Origin: an uncultured Micrococcales bacterium
Lineage (GTDB): Bacteria; Actinomycetota; Actinomycetes; Actinomycetales; Microbacteriaceae
DNA: 23,833 nt
NCBI GenBank assembly: GCA_937919125.1
Contig: CALFOB010000003.1
Coordinates: 1-23,833, forward strand
Reading direction: 5' to 3'
Positions within the stretch are counted from its first letter, which is position 1. Every line of letters starts with the position of its first letter. The notes under the pieces are model-generated. The model made no database searches. It saw only the letters and a program-made list of their open reading frames with translations, and was not told the origin of the DNA. A program made the position numbers and the translations under genes. Below, piece by piece: positions 15,108 to 21,294 of the stretch.

Positions 15108-16175
15108 ATGGCCCTAGAAGATCGCAAGATTTGGCGAGGATTCGCAAGCGACAACTATGCAGGCGTTCACCCAAGCCTTTTTGAATTGATGCAGAGTGTG
15201 AACGAAGGTCACGAACGTGCCTACGGTGATGACCATGTCACAGCAGAACTAGACACTGTATTTAAAGACACCTTTGGTCCAGATTCAGAAGTATTCCCAG
15301 TCTTTAACGGCACCGGCGCTAACGTAGTTGCTCTCTCAGCTGTTGTTAAGAGGTGGGAATCAGTCATTTGCGCTGGGACCGCTCACATCAACTGTGATGA
15401 AGGTGGAGCTCCTGAGAAGATGGCTGGCCTAAAGCTTTGGACCATTCCAACTCCTGATGGCAAGCTAACCCCAGAACTCATCAAGCCACACATTTTTGAT
15501 ATTGGTTCCGTGCATAGATCACAGGTAGCAGTAATCAGCATTACTCAGACCACTGAAATGGGAACTCTCTACACAATCCCAGAGATCAAAGCTCTTGCTG
15601 ATTATGCTCACGAAAACAACCTGCTACTACACATGGATGGGGCAAGACTTTCAAATGCTGCGGCAGCCCTAAACGCTTCATTCAAAGAATTCACAACAGA
15701 TGCTGGTGTTGACTTAGTCAGCTTTGGTGGAACCAAGATTGGTGCGCTAGCTGCTGAAGCGGTTGTTGTCACAAACTCTAAGCAACTCTCTGAGAGCATG
15801 CCTTTCTTGAGAAAAACTTCTATGCAATTACCAAGCAAGATGAGATTCGTTAGCGCTCAGCTAATCGGACTACTCAAAGATGATCTTGCAATTAACAGCG
15901 CTAAGCACGCTAACGCAATGGCTAAGGCTTTGGATGCTGGAGTTAGAGAATTAGCGGCTAAGTCAAATGGTCGTGTGAGTGTTCCTAACCCAACAGAGGC
16001 AAACGCTGTATTCCCAATTCTTCCTATGGAGCTAATCCCTGAATTACAAAAGGACTACTGGTTCTACGTATGGGATCACAACCTAGGTCAGGTTCGTTGG
16101 ATGTGTGCTTGGGACACAAGACAAGAGGATGTTGACGGTCTACTCAAGGCTTTAGCTAAAGCTCTTGGGGTTTAG
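15108..16175 (+). CDS. Low-specificity L-threonine aldolase family PLP enzyme
   Basis: 355 residues, normal for the beta-eliminating lyase / threonine aldolase family. Such enzymes cleave L-threonine or allo-threonine to glycine and acetaldehyde with pyridoxal phosphate in the cytoplasm. Visible landmarks are FASDNYAGVHP at the start, FNGTGANVVAL for the phosphate-binding loop, TAHINCDEGGAP with the ring-stacking His93, HMDGARLSNAA with the PLP-nitrogen Asp177, and SFGGTKIGAL with the Schiff-base Lys210. The C-terminal lobe ends VRWMCAWDTRQEDVDGLL, as in the family. AGGAG precedes the ATG. It is the first gene of an operon with the nitroreductase and DedA genes. Substrate preference cannot be read from the sequence. 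Confidence 0.9.
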   Translation: MALEDRKIWRGFASDNYAGVHPSLFELMQSVNEGHERAYGDDHVTAELDTVFKDTFGPDSEVFPVFNGTGANVVALSAVVKRWESVICAGTAHINCDEGGAPEKMAGLKLWTIPTPDGKLTPELIKPHIFDIGSVHRSQVAVISITQTTEMGTLYTIPEIKALADYAHENNLLLHMDGARLSNAAAALNASFKEFTTDAGVDLVSFGGTKIGALAAEAVVVTNSKQLSESMPFLRKTSMQLPSKMRFVSAQLIGLLKDDLAINSAKHANAMAKALDAGVRELAAKSNGRVSVPNPTEANAVFPILPMELIPELQKDYWFYVWDHNLGQVRWMCAWDTRQEDVDGLLKALAKALGV

Positions 16176-16184
16176 ACTTAGAGC

Positions 16185-16769
16185 ATGCAACCAAACAAAA
16201 TCGCGATTACCGCTGCCCCTATTGCCCCTGTTCTAGCAGAACGCTGGAGCCCAAGATCATTCAATCGTGACTACCTGCTTACTCAGAGTGAAGCACTAGC
16301 AATTCTTGAATCAGGCCGCTGGGCACCATCAGCGAATAACTTGCAGCCATGGAGATTTGCTTTCATCAGCAGAGATGATGAATTGCACGCTGAACTTTGT
16401 TCAAAAGGTTTGACTGGCTTCAACCAGGCATGGGCACCAGATGCTTCAGCACTTCTTGTTGTTGCAGTGCAGAAAGGTCTTCCAGATGGCAAAGAGATCA
16501 CTGGACGTAAATACGATGCTGGTCTAGCAGCTGCTCTGATGGTTGTCCAGGCTCAAGAACTTGGTCTTCACACTCACCAGATCGGTGGCTTTATTCAGGA
16601 TGAAGTTCACTCTCTTCTAAAGCTTGATGACAACCACGAAGTGGTTGTTCTTATTGCTATTGGCAAGGTAGCACCTGCTGAGCAACTTGAAGGCCCTGCT
16701 TACGAACGTGAAATTGCACCAAGAGTTCGTTTGAGCCTTGATGAAATCATGCTTCACGGAAAGCCGTAA
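16185..16769 (+). CDS. Nitroreductase family flavoprotein
   Basis: 194 residues, the usual length for FMN-dependent nitroreductase-fold enzymes. The N-terminal RWSPRSFNRDYLL and then LESGRWAPSANNLQPWRF carry the family's FMN-binding Arg-Ser-x-Arg-type and APSxxNxQPW motifs. AGLAAALMVVQAQELGLHTHQIGGF matches the central helix and the glycine-rich FMN-phosphate strand. The C-terminal VVVLIAIGK closes the fold. Members reduce nitro compounds, quinones or flavins using NAD(P)H; the physiological substrate here is unknown. It starts 9 bases after the threonine aldolase stop with a weak ribosome site, and its own stop abuts the TTG of the DedA gene, so it is mid-operon. Confidence 0.88.
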   Translation: MQPNKIAITAAPIAPVLAERWSPRSFNRDYLLTQSEALAILESGRWAPSANNLQPWRFAFISRDDELHAELCSKGLTGFNQAWAPDASALLVVAVQKGLPDGKEITGRKYDAGLAAALMVVQAQELGLHTHQIGGFIQDEVHSLLKLDDNHEVVVLIAIGKVAPAEQLEGPAYEREIAPRVRLSLDEIMLHGKP

Positions 16770-17408
16770 TTGCCAACAGTATTTCAAGCATCCATAAGCC
16801 AAGAGATTGCAGGCTGGTTCCCTAATCTAGGTGCAACACTGTTCTACCTAGCTGTCTGGGGATTGGTTTTTGCTGGAACTGGCTTACTCATCGGTGCTTT
16901 CGTACCTTTTATTACAGGCGACTCTTTAGTTTTTGCTGCCGGTCTAATTGCTGCATCACATGCAAGCGATGTGAATATCTTGGTCATGGCAACTGGTGTC
17001 GGTATTGCGGCTTGGCTTGGAGATCAGGTTGGTTACACACTCGGTCGTCATTACGGCAGGCCTTATCTAGATAAACGAAAAGGTAAGTGGATCAAAAAGG
17101 GTATTGAAAAGAGTGAAGCGTTATTCCTAGCTTGGGGATGGTGGGCAGTAGTAGTTGCTCGCTTTATGCCGTGGGCAAGAGTCTTTGTTCCAGTGGTAGC
17201 GGGTATTGCCAACATGAACTACTACAAGTTCTTTAGTGCCAACCTTGTAGGAGCTCTAGCTTGGGGTGTTGGGCTAACTATGGCTGGCTATTACTCAGCC
17301 ACCATTCCGTTGGTAAAGAATGCTTCTTATCTAATTGCTGGTGCGTTTATCACTGCAAGCTTGATTGCAGGAATTCGTATCTGGTTGCTAAACAGAAGAA
17401 CTAGCTAA
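16770..17408 (+). CDS. DedA family membrane protein
   Basis: 212 residues. It starts with TTG directly after the nitroreductase TAA, with GGAAAG upstream in the preceding coding sequence. The DedA (SNARE-associated/VTT) core is visible: FVPFITGDSLVFAAGLIAA, a re-entrant loop that corresponds to the usual P-x-P-x-E, then WLGDQVGYTLGRHYGRPYL, VVARFMPWARVFVPVVAGIANM and NLVGALAWGVGL. DedA proteins are inner-membrane transporters or scramblases linked to recycling of polyprenyl-phosphate or phospholipid carriers. The last helix ends in a short basic tail. The 3' end overlaps the convergent kinase-like gene by 21 bases. Confidence 0.9.
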   Translation: MPTVFQASISQEIAGWFPNLGATLFYLAVWGLVFAGTGLLIGAFVPFITGDSLVFAAGLIAASHASDVNILVMATGVGIAAWLGDQVGYTLGRHYGRPYLDKRKGKWIKKGIEKSEALFLAWGWWAVVVARFMPWARVFVPVVAGIANMNYYKFFSANLVGALAWGVGLTMAGYYSATIPLVKNASYLIAGAFITASLIAGIRIWLLNRRTS

Positions 17409-17972
17409 ACCAAACTCAGCAAATTCGGGAGACTTTTCTCTCGCAATGAAATCTAGTTCTTGAGCAGCCCAAGAATCAAAGTATTGATCGAAGATGTGGC
17501 CATCGCGTTCGAGCCAGCGCTGCTTTCTAATTTCTTCTGGAACATCTAACCAAACAGTTAGATTGGCAATTGTTGATGTGTATCTATTTAGAGAACCGCA
17601 GCCTTCAATAATCAGGGGGGTTCCTCCTGAGAACTCTCTCCAACGTTCACGCTCGTTGGTTTCCCAATTGAATTCCTGCCAGGAAGAAGTTCCTTTGGAA
17701 AGTAGAGGATTGAGAACTACTCGCTGTAAGTATTCTGCTCCTTGAGCTAGACCAGCCCAACCTTCGTAGATATCATCCATGTGAATAATTCTTGGCATGG
17801 ATTCACCTGAACGGAATAGTTCGTTCTGAAGATCTAGAGCGAGAGTAGATTTGCCTGAACCTGCTCGACCATCGATAACGATGATTGGCATCGCTATTCC
17901 TCGGTCGACAAGTTTGAAGCTTTCGTCAGTTAGACGATCTAGCAACTCTTCATAGACCAGAGATTCAGGCAT
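17388..17972 (-). CDS. Uridine kinase-like P-loop NTPase
   Basis: 194 residues. A Walker A motif GRAGSGKS lies at 35-42 after IIVIDG. IIHMDDIYEGWAGL is the substrate-binding segment typical of uridine kinase and phosphoribulokinase relatives. IIEGCGSLNR is the Walker B-like strand. LTVWLDVPEEIRKQRWLERDG is the lid region with its basic residues. It is probably a small-molecule kinase acting on a nucleoside or sugar, but the substrate cannot be assigned. The start lies 16 bases after the stop of the winged-helix regulator on the same strand, so the two are likely co-transcribed. It overlaps the DedA 3' end by 21 bases. Confidence 0.78.
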   Translation of the reverse strand: MPESLVYEELLDRLTDESFKLVDRGIAMPIIVIDGRAGSGKSTLALDLQNELFRSGESMPRIIHMDDIYEGWAGLAQGAEYLQRVVLNPLLSKGTSSWQEFNWETNERERWREFSGGTPLIIEGCGSLNRYTSTIANLTVWLDVPEEIRKQRWLERDGHIFDQYFDSWAAQELDFIAREKSPEFAEFGLASSSV

Positions 17973-17988
17973 AGTGAAAGCCTACTTT

Positions 17989-18603
17989 TTATATGCCCTC
18001 GATAAGAACGTCTGGGTGCTTGTCGAAACGATATCCTTCACCACGGCTGGTTCTGATGATGTCTTCGTAACCAACAAGTCTTGAACGAAGTCTTCTGATG
18101 TGGACATCGATAGTTCTGCCGTAGATGTCTTGTCCACCACCACAGTTCCAAAGAGTTGTGATTAGTTCATCTCTCGAGATTGTGATGCCCTGGTGTCTAA
18201 CTAGATATTCCAAGACACAGAACTCTTTGCTAGTTAGATCTGCTTTGTCACCATCAATAAATACTTTTCTACGCTGCAGGTCAATAACAACACCCTTAGC
18301 TGCATCGTCTTCACCCTTATCAACTAGACGCTCTAGAGCTTTAGGGTCTGAAAGAGCTGCTCTAACTACATCAACGTTTCTTCCGCCAGATCCAGTCTTA
18401 GCAAGAGCAACTGATGCAAATGTTTCTGCAGCGAGGCCTGGAGCAATTGAGTCAAGTGTGCTTCTTAGAGCGGCAACTATTGCTCCTAGGGATGTGCCAT
18501 TAGCTTCTGCAGTTGCTTCATCAATTCCAACGTAAAGAGCAAAGCCTCGGGCTTCAGTAGCAGTGATTTCGTTTCTTACAAATGGGTTTACAGTGGTGGT
18601 CAT
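17989..18603 (-). CDS. Winged-helix (OmpR/PhoB-type) regulator without a receiver domain
   Basis: 204 residues. The C-terminal half (about 104-194) is a PhoB-type winged helix: VVIDLQRRKVFIDGDKADLT, SKEFCVLEYLVRHQG, SRDELITTLW, then YGRTIDVHIRRLRSRLV as recognition helix and IIRTSRGEGYRF as the wing. The N-terminal 100 residues are not a receiver: there is no acidic triad or phosphoacceptor context, only helical Ala-rich sequence (TSLGAIVAALRSTLDSIAPG, then DVVRAALSDPKALERL). It therefore cannot be phosphorylated in the classical way and may sense something else. AAGGA precedes the ATG by 8 bases. It is co-transcribed with the downstream kinase-like gene. Confidence 0.85.
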   Translation of the reverse strand: MTTTVNPFVRNEITATEARGFALYVGIDEATAEANGTSLGAIVAALRSTLDSIAPGLAAETFASVALAKTGSGGRNVDVVRAALSDPKALERLVDKGEDDAAKGVVIDLQRRKVFIDGDKADLTSKEFCVLEYLVRHQGITISRDELITTLWNCGGGQDIYGRTIDVHIRRLRSRLVGYEDIIRTSRGEGYRFDKHPDVLIEGI

Positions 18604-18670
18604 TTTTCTAATCCTTTGATTGTGTATGCGGGAAGGTTGTGCCTAATTAGGACTTATTTCTGGGGTGTTG

Positions 18671-18723
18671 GTGTCGTAACTTGTTTGGAAGCGGGCTTAG
18701 CCGGCTATGAAAGTTAGCGACAC
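18671..18723. repeat. 12-bp imperfect inverted repeat (possible RNA hairpin or operator)
   Basis: GTGTCGTAACTT (18671-18682) pairs with AAGTTAGCGACAC (18711-18723) over 12 base pairs, with one bulged G at 18717, around a 28-base loop that contains GCCGGC. No T-tract follows, and it lies far from both start codons, so neither terminator nor ribosome-site sequestration is obvious. Confidence 0.5.
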
Positions 18724-18846
18724 ATTCGCATACACATAACAGCGCTCATCATGACAGGGCGAATTACAGTCGCCTCCGACATGGTGTTTGAAATAGCGGT
18801 GTTAGTCATGAACTAAACTTTAGGACCAGAAGCCAAGTCCGTCAAG

Positions 18847-18874
18847 TTGAAACGCCTAATTGGGAAAGTAATTT
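18847..18874 (+). promoter_or_regulatory. Promoter of the low-molecular-weight phosphatase gene, with palindrome in spacer
   Basis: TTGAAA (18847-18852), a 16-base spacer, and TAATTT (18869-18874) form a good housekeeping promoter. Transcription would start near 18881, about 20 bases before the ATG at 18901, leaving AGGA (18893-18896) as ribosome site. CCTAATTGGG (18855-18864) sits inside the spacer, where a bound repressor would block polymerase. Confidence 0.55.
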
Positions 18875-18900
18875 TGATGACTCTAGAGAGGCAGGAATCG

Positions 18901-19368
18901 ATGTCTAATACAGACCTGACTGTTCTCTTTGTTTGCACAGGCAATACCTGCAGATCCTCAATGGCTGAACAGCTATTCAACCTAAAGGCCAAAGACCTCT
19001 CAGCTCATGCCTTCTCCGCTGGGCTAGACGCCAAACCAGGTTCCTCAATGAGCCCGCAGGCAGCAGAAGCCATGGCTGCCCTTGGCTATAACTCAACAGC
19101 TCACAGCTCGACCTTGCTATCAGTTGAAGCAGTTGAAGAAGCTGATGTGATACTCACCTTTACGCAAGGTCAGAAGATTGAACTGGGAGAAAGATTCCCT
19201 GCTGTCATTGAGAAGGTGTTTACTATTTCTGAATATGCAAACAGGGGGAGTGGGACATCTGTTGATGTTTCAGATCCTTATGGAAGAAGTGCTGAAGTTT
19301 ATAAAGAAACTGCGGAAACGATTGACTTTTTAGTAGAGCTAATTGTTAGTTCGATAAAGGCTGGTTAG
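18901..19368 (+). CDS. Low-molecular-weight protein tyrosine phosphatase
   Basis: 155 residues from the ATG at 18901. The active-site loop CTGNTCRS (Cys12, Arg18) follows VLFVCTGN directly, as in the family, and the general-acid DP motif appears as VDVSDPYGRS. The start at 18901 is preferred over in-frame TTG 18847 and ATG 18877 because AGGA sits 4 bases upstream, the N-terminus then has family length, and a promoter lies over the longer versions. The enzyme removes phosphate from tyrosine residues or small phosphoesters; in bacteria it often opposes tyrosine kinases that control polysaccharide export, and arsenate reductase activity is a possible alternative. Its last bases overlap the convergent upp stop by 4. 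Confidence 0.88.
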   Translation: MSNTDLTVLFVCTGNTCRSSMAEQLFNLKAKDLSAHAFSAGLDAKPGSSMSPQAAEAMAALGYNSTAHSSTLLSVEAVEEADVILTFTQGQKIELGERFPAVIEKVFTISEYANRGSGTSVDVSDPYGRSAEVYKETAETIDFLVELIVSSIKAG

Positions 19369-20000
19369 TCAGCTAGACCGTAAAGACGGTCTCCAGCGTC
19401 ACCTAGGCCAGGAACGATGTAGCCAAGTTCGTTTAGCTTTTCATCTAAAGCTCCAAGAACAATCTTGATGTCTTTATCGCCTAGGTGTTTTTCTAAAGCT
19501 TCTAAACCTTCAGGTGCTCCTAGAAGACAAATGCAAGTAATGTCTGTTGCACCTTTTTCAAATACGTAATCAATTGAATCGATAAGTGTTCCACCGGTAG
19601 CAAGCATTGGATCAATGATGTAGACCTGACGTCCCGTTAGATCATCTGGCAGACGGTTTGCATATGTGTACGGCTGAAGTGTTTCTTCATTTCTCTTGAT
19701 ACCTAAGAAACCAACTTCAGCAGTTGGTAGAAGTTTTACGATTCCTTCAAGCATTCCTAGTCCTGCACGAAGAATAGGAATAATGATTGGACGAGGCTTA
19801 GAAAGTATCTTTCCTTTGGTTTGAGTAACAGGGGTTTCAATAGTTACCTCGGTTGTCTTTACTTCTCGTGTAGCCTCATAGGCCAACAGAGTTACAAGTT
19901 CTTCAACCAGCTGTCTAAAAACAGGGGATGGGGTGTTCTTATCTCTAAGAACAGTTAACTTGTGAGTTATTAATGGGTGGTCTGCCACGTGAATCCGCAT
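19365..20000 (-). CDS. upp: Uracil phosphoribosyltransferase
   Basis: 211 residues, the standard length. The enzyme salvages uracil with PRPP to UMP in the cytoplasm. The N-terminus MRIHVADHPLITHKLTVLRD is characteristic. PIIRAG-type substrate site is seen as IPILRAGLGMLEG, the PRPP-binding motif as VYIIDPMLATGGTLIDS, and the uracil-binding C-terminus as GYIVPGLGDAGDRLYG. The start ATG at 20000 has no Shine-Dalgarno sequence, but TAGATT ends 6 bases before it, so the message is probably leaderless. Divergent from tadA and convergent with the phosphatase gene. Confidence 0.96.
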   Translation of the reverse strand: MRIHVADHPLITHKLTVLRDKNTPSPVFRQLVEELVTLLAYEATREVKTTEVTIETPVTQTKGKILSKPRPIIIPILRAGLGMLEGIVKLLPTAEVGFLGIKRNEETLQPYTYANRLPDDLTGRQVYIIDPMLATGGTLIDSIDYVFEKGATDITCICLLGAPEGLEALEKHLGDKDIKIVLGALDEKLNELGYIVPGLGDAGDRLYGLAD

Positions 20001-20032
20001 AGGCTAAATCTAGCGTTAGTGAGGTGGATGTG
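20001..20032. promoter_or_regulatory. Divergent upp/tadA promoter region
   Basis: On the minus strand TAGATT (20012 to 20007) ends 6 bases before the upp ATG, the spacing expected for a leaderless transcript. On the plus strand GAGGTGG (20021-20027) is the ribosome site for the tadA GTG at 20033; its -10 would be the TAAATCT stretch at 20005-20011. The minus-strand sequence AACGCTAGATTTAGCC closely repeats that before the second CotH gene (AATGCTAGATTAGCCC). Confidence 0.5.
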
Positions 20033-20491
20033 GTGAACCAGACTTGGGTTCCATTTATGAGGGCTGCTCTAGTAGAGGCTCAGATAGCAATGGATGTGTC
20101 CGATGATGTGCCAGTAGGTGCAGTCATTGTTGATGAAAATGGCGAGATTATTGCTCGAGGAAGAAACGAGAGAGAACTCTCTAAAGATCCAACTGCTCAC
20201 GCTGAAATCCTTGCCATTAGAGAAGCAGCGGAAAAACTAGGGGATTGGCGACTAAACGGTTTGACCTTGGTGGTAACCCTTGAACCTTGTGTGATGTGTG
20301 CCGGGGCTATCCAGGCAGCAAGAATCAACAAAGTGGTCTTTGGAGCTTGGGATGAGAAAGTTGGAGCCTCAGGCTCTTTATATGACTTAGTCAGAGATAG
20401 ACGTCTAGGAACCGAGACCGAAGTAATCCCAGGGGTCCTTGAGCCTGAAGCCAGAGATCAATTGAAAGAGTTTTTTGCCAAAAAGCGCTAG
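20033..20491 (+). CDS. tadA: tRNA-specific adenosine deaminase
   Basis: 152 residues from GTG 20033. The enzyme converts A34 to inosine in tRNA-Arg(ACG) and is essential in most bacteria. The zinc deaminase motif is HAE at 56-58 (TAHAEILAI) with PCVMC at 85-89, and NERE and DWRL match the TadA family. The frame is also open from GTG 20024 and 20030. I chose 20033 because GAGGTGG ends 5 bases before it; ATG 20057 would remove the first helix. The C-terminus LKEFFAKKR is normal. A tRNA-Ser gene follows 45 bases downstream. Confidence 0.93.
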   Translation: MNQTWVPFMRAALVEAQIAMDVSDDVPVGAVIVDENGEIIARGRNERELSKDPTAHAEILAIREAAEKLGDWRLNGLTLVVTLEPCVMCAGAIQAARINKVVFGAWDEKVGASGSLYDLVRDRRLGTETEVIPGVLEPEARDQLKEFFAKKR

Positions 20492-20536
20492 TTTCGCCAG
20501 AAAAAGCCCTAAATTCCATGGGGTAACCTGATTTAT

Positions 20537-20626
20537 GGTGACGTGTCCGAGTGGCCGAAGGTGCAACTCTCGAAAAGTTGTGTGGGTGAAAGCCCACCGT
20601 GGGTTCAAATCCCACCGTCACCGCCA
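20537..20626 (+). tRNA. tRNA-Ser (anticodon CGA)
   Basis: The acceptor stem GGTGACG (20537-20543) pairs with CGTCACC (20616-20622), followed by discriminator G and an encoded CCA (20624-20626). The anticodon stem CAACT/AGTTG encloses the loop CTCGAAA, giving anticodon CGA for UCG serine codons. A long variable arm (GTGGGT-GAAA-GCCCAC) and the T arm (GTGGG-TTCAAAT-CCCAC) complete a class II tRNA of 90 bases. Confidence 0.96.
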
Positions 20627-20723
20627 GAAATATCACAAAAACCACTATTAAGCGGCTCGTTTAGTTATTTGGGCTTATAAACTTGTTCCCTATACGCATT
20701 AGCGAATATTTAGGGGTTTTTAC

Positions 20724-21092
20724 ATGGCGAAGCTGATTATCACGGACGGGATAGGCCTAATCAAGCTATCCCTCGTCCAGCGATATCTGCTTGGTAGACG
20801 CTATGTGGCCTTTGAATTAGAGCGAATGATCAAGGTTTCGGTCCAAAATACCCCTAAAAAGGCGGATCTTGGGGAAAAAGCCAAGCATGGCTGGCTGCCC
20901 TTCTCCATGACTGGGGAATATCAAAATGGGGCTAAAAAGAGCCTATTTATAGGCCCAAAGAAGGCTAGATGCGTAAGAGTTTTGATGCTAAACCCTGCTT
21001 TGGATGAGATTGTTCTTACCTCAGGCAACCAATTAGAGCTTTATGCCGTTTTGAAGGAACATCAGAAGGACAAGATCTACCCTCGCAACTAA
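20724..21092 (+). CDS. Small conserved-looking protein of unknown function
   Basis: 122 residues from the ATG at 20724, with AGGGG 8 bases upstream. There is no signal peptide or membrane helix. The sequence alternates beta-like strands (KLIITDGIGLIKLSL, YVAFELERMIKVSV, WLPFSMTGEY, KSLFIGPKKA, RCVRVLMLNP, EIVLTSG) and ends with a helix (LELYAVLKEHQKD). The pattern recalls a small PH-like or split-barrel fold, but I do not recognise a family. The basic N-terminal half could bind nucleic acid. It is a single-gene unit between tRNA-Ser and rpoB. Confidence 0.6.
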   Translation: MAKLIITDGIGLIKLSLVQRYLLGRRYVAFELERMIKVSVQNTPKKADLGEKAKHGWLPFSMTGEYQNGAKKSLFIGPKKARCVRVLMLNPALDEIVLTSGNQLELYAVLKEHQKDKIYPRN

Positions 21093-21134
21093 GTTTTCAG
21101 AGGGGATATTAGTCACTTTCTTCCAATATTTATC

Positions 21135-21164
21135 TTGCATATACCTAATTGAGACATATAAGAT
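21135..21164 (+). promoter_or_regulatory. Candidate rpoB promoter
   Basis: TTGCAT (21135-21140), an 18-base spacer and TAAGAT (21159-21164) make a housekeeping-type promoter. Transcription would begin near 21171, giving an rpoB leader of about 124 bases. The leader contains a near-perfect direct repeat, GCATATTTCGGC (21192-21203) and GCATATTTTGGC (21218-21229), 26 bases apart. Confidence 0.45.
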
Positions 21165-21294
21165 AGAGGTTTGCTCCCCAACAACTCGTAAGCATATTTC
21201 GGCTGCGCATTTTGTACGCATATTTTGGCGACAAAGTTAGGGACTAATCCCATAGACCGTTCTAACTAAGTAAACCGCCTTTGAAGGGATCATC

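Larger units (their letters stand above)
18604..18900. other. Regulatory gap between the winged-helix regulator and the phosphatase gene
   Basis: A 297-base gap with no convincing gene. It holds a perfect palindrome CCTAATTAGG (18642-18651) near the regulator, a long imperfect inverted repeat (18671-18723), and the phosphatase promoter (18847-18874) with a related palindrome in its spacer. A 21-codon frame at 18751-18816 has no ribosome binding site and is not annotated as a gene. Confidence 0.6.

Noticed and set aside
18751..18816. 21-codon frame beginning MTGRITVASDMVF in the regulator-phosphatase gap
   Set aside because: No ribosome binding site and no clear -10 at leaderless distance; short frames of this length are expected by chance.
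18847..18900. Upstream TTG or ATG start for the phosphatase gene
   Set aside because: The extension overlaps a good promoter and lacks its own ribosome site, and the ATG at 18901 gives the family-standard N-terminus.
20391..20645. Minus-strand 84-codon frame across the tadA end and tRNA-Ser
   Set aside because: It is antisense to two well-supported genes, and its protein shows no recognisable motif.
20627..20723. Possible SRP RNA or terminator near tadA/tRNA-Ser, a place where ffs often sits
   Set aside because: The SRP RNA core (GGTCAGG, GGAAGGAAGCAG) is absent, and no stable GC stem with T-tract is present.
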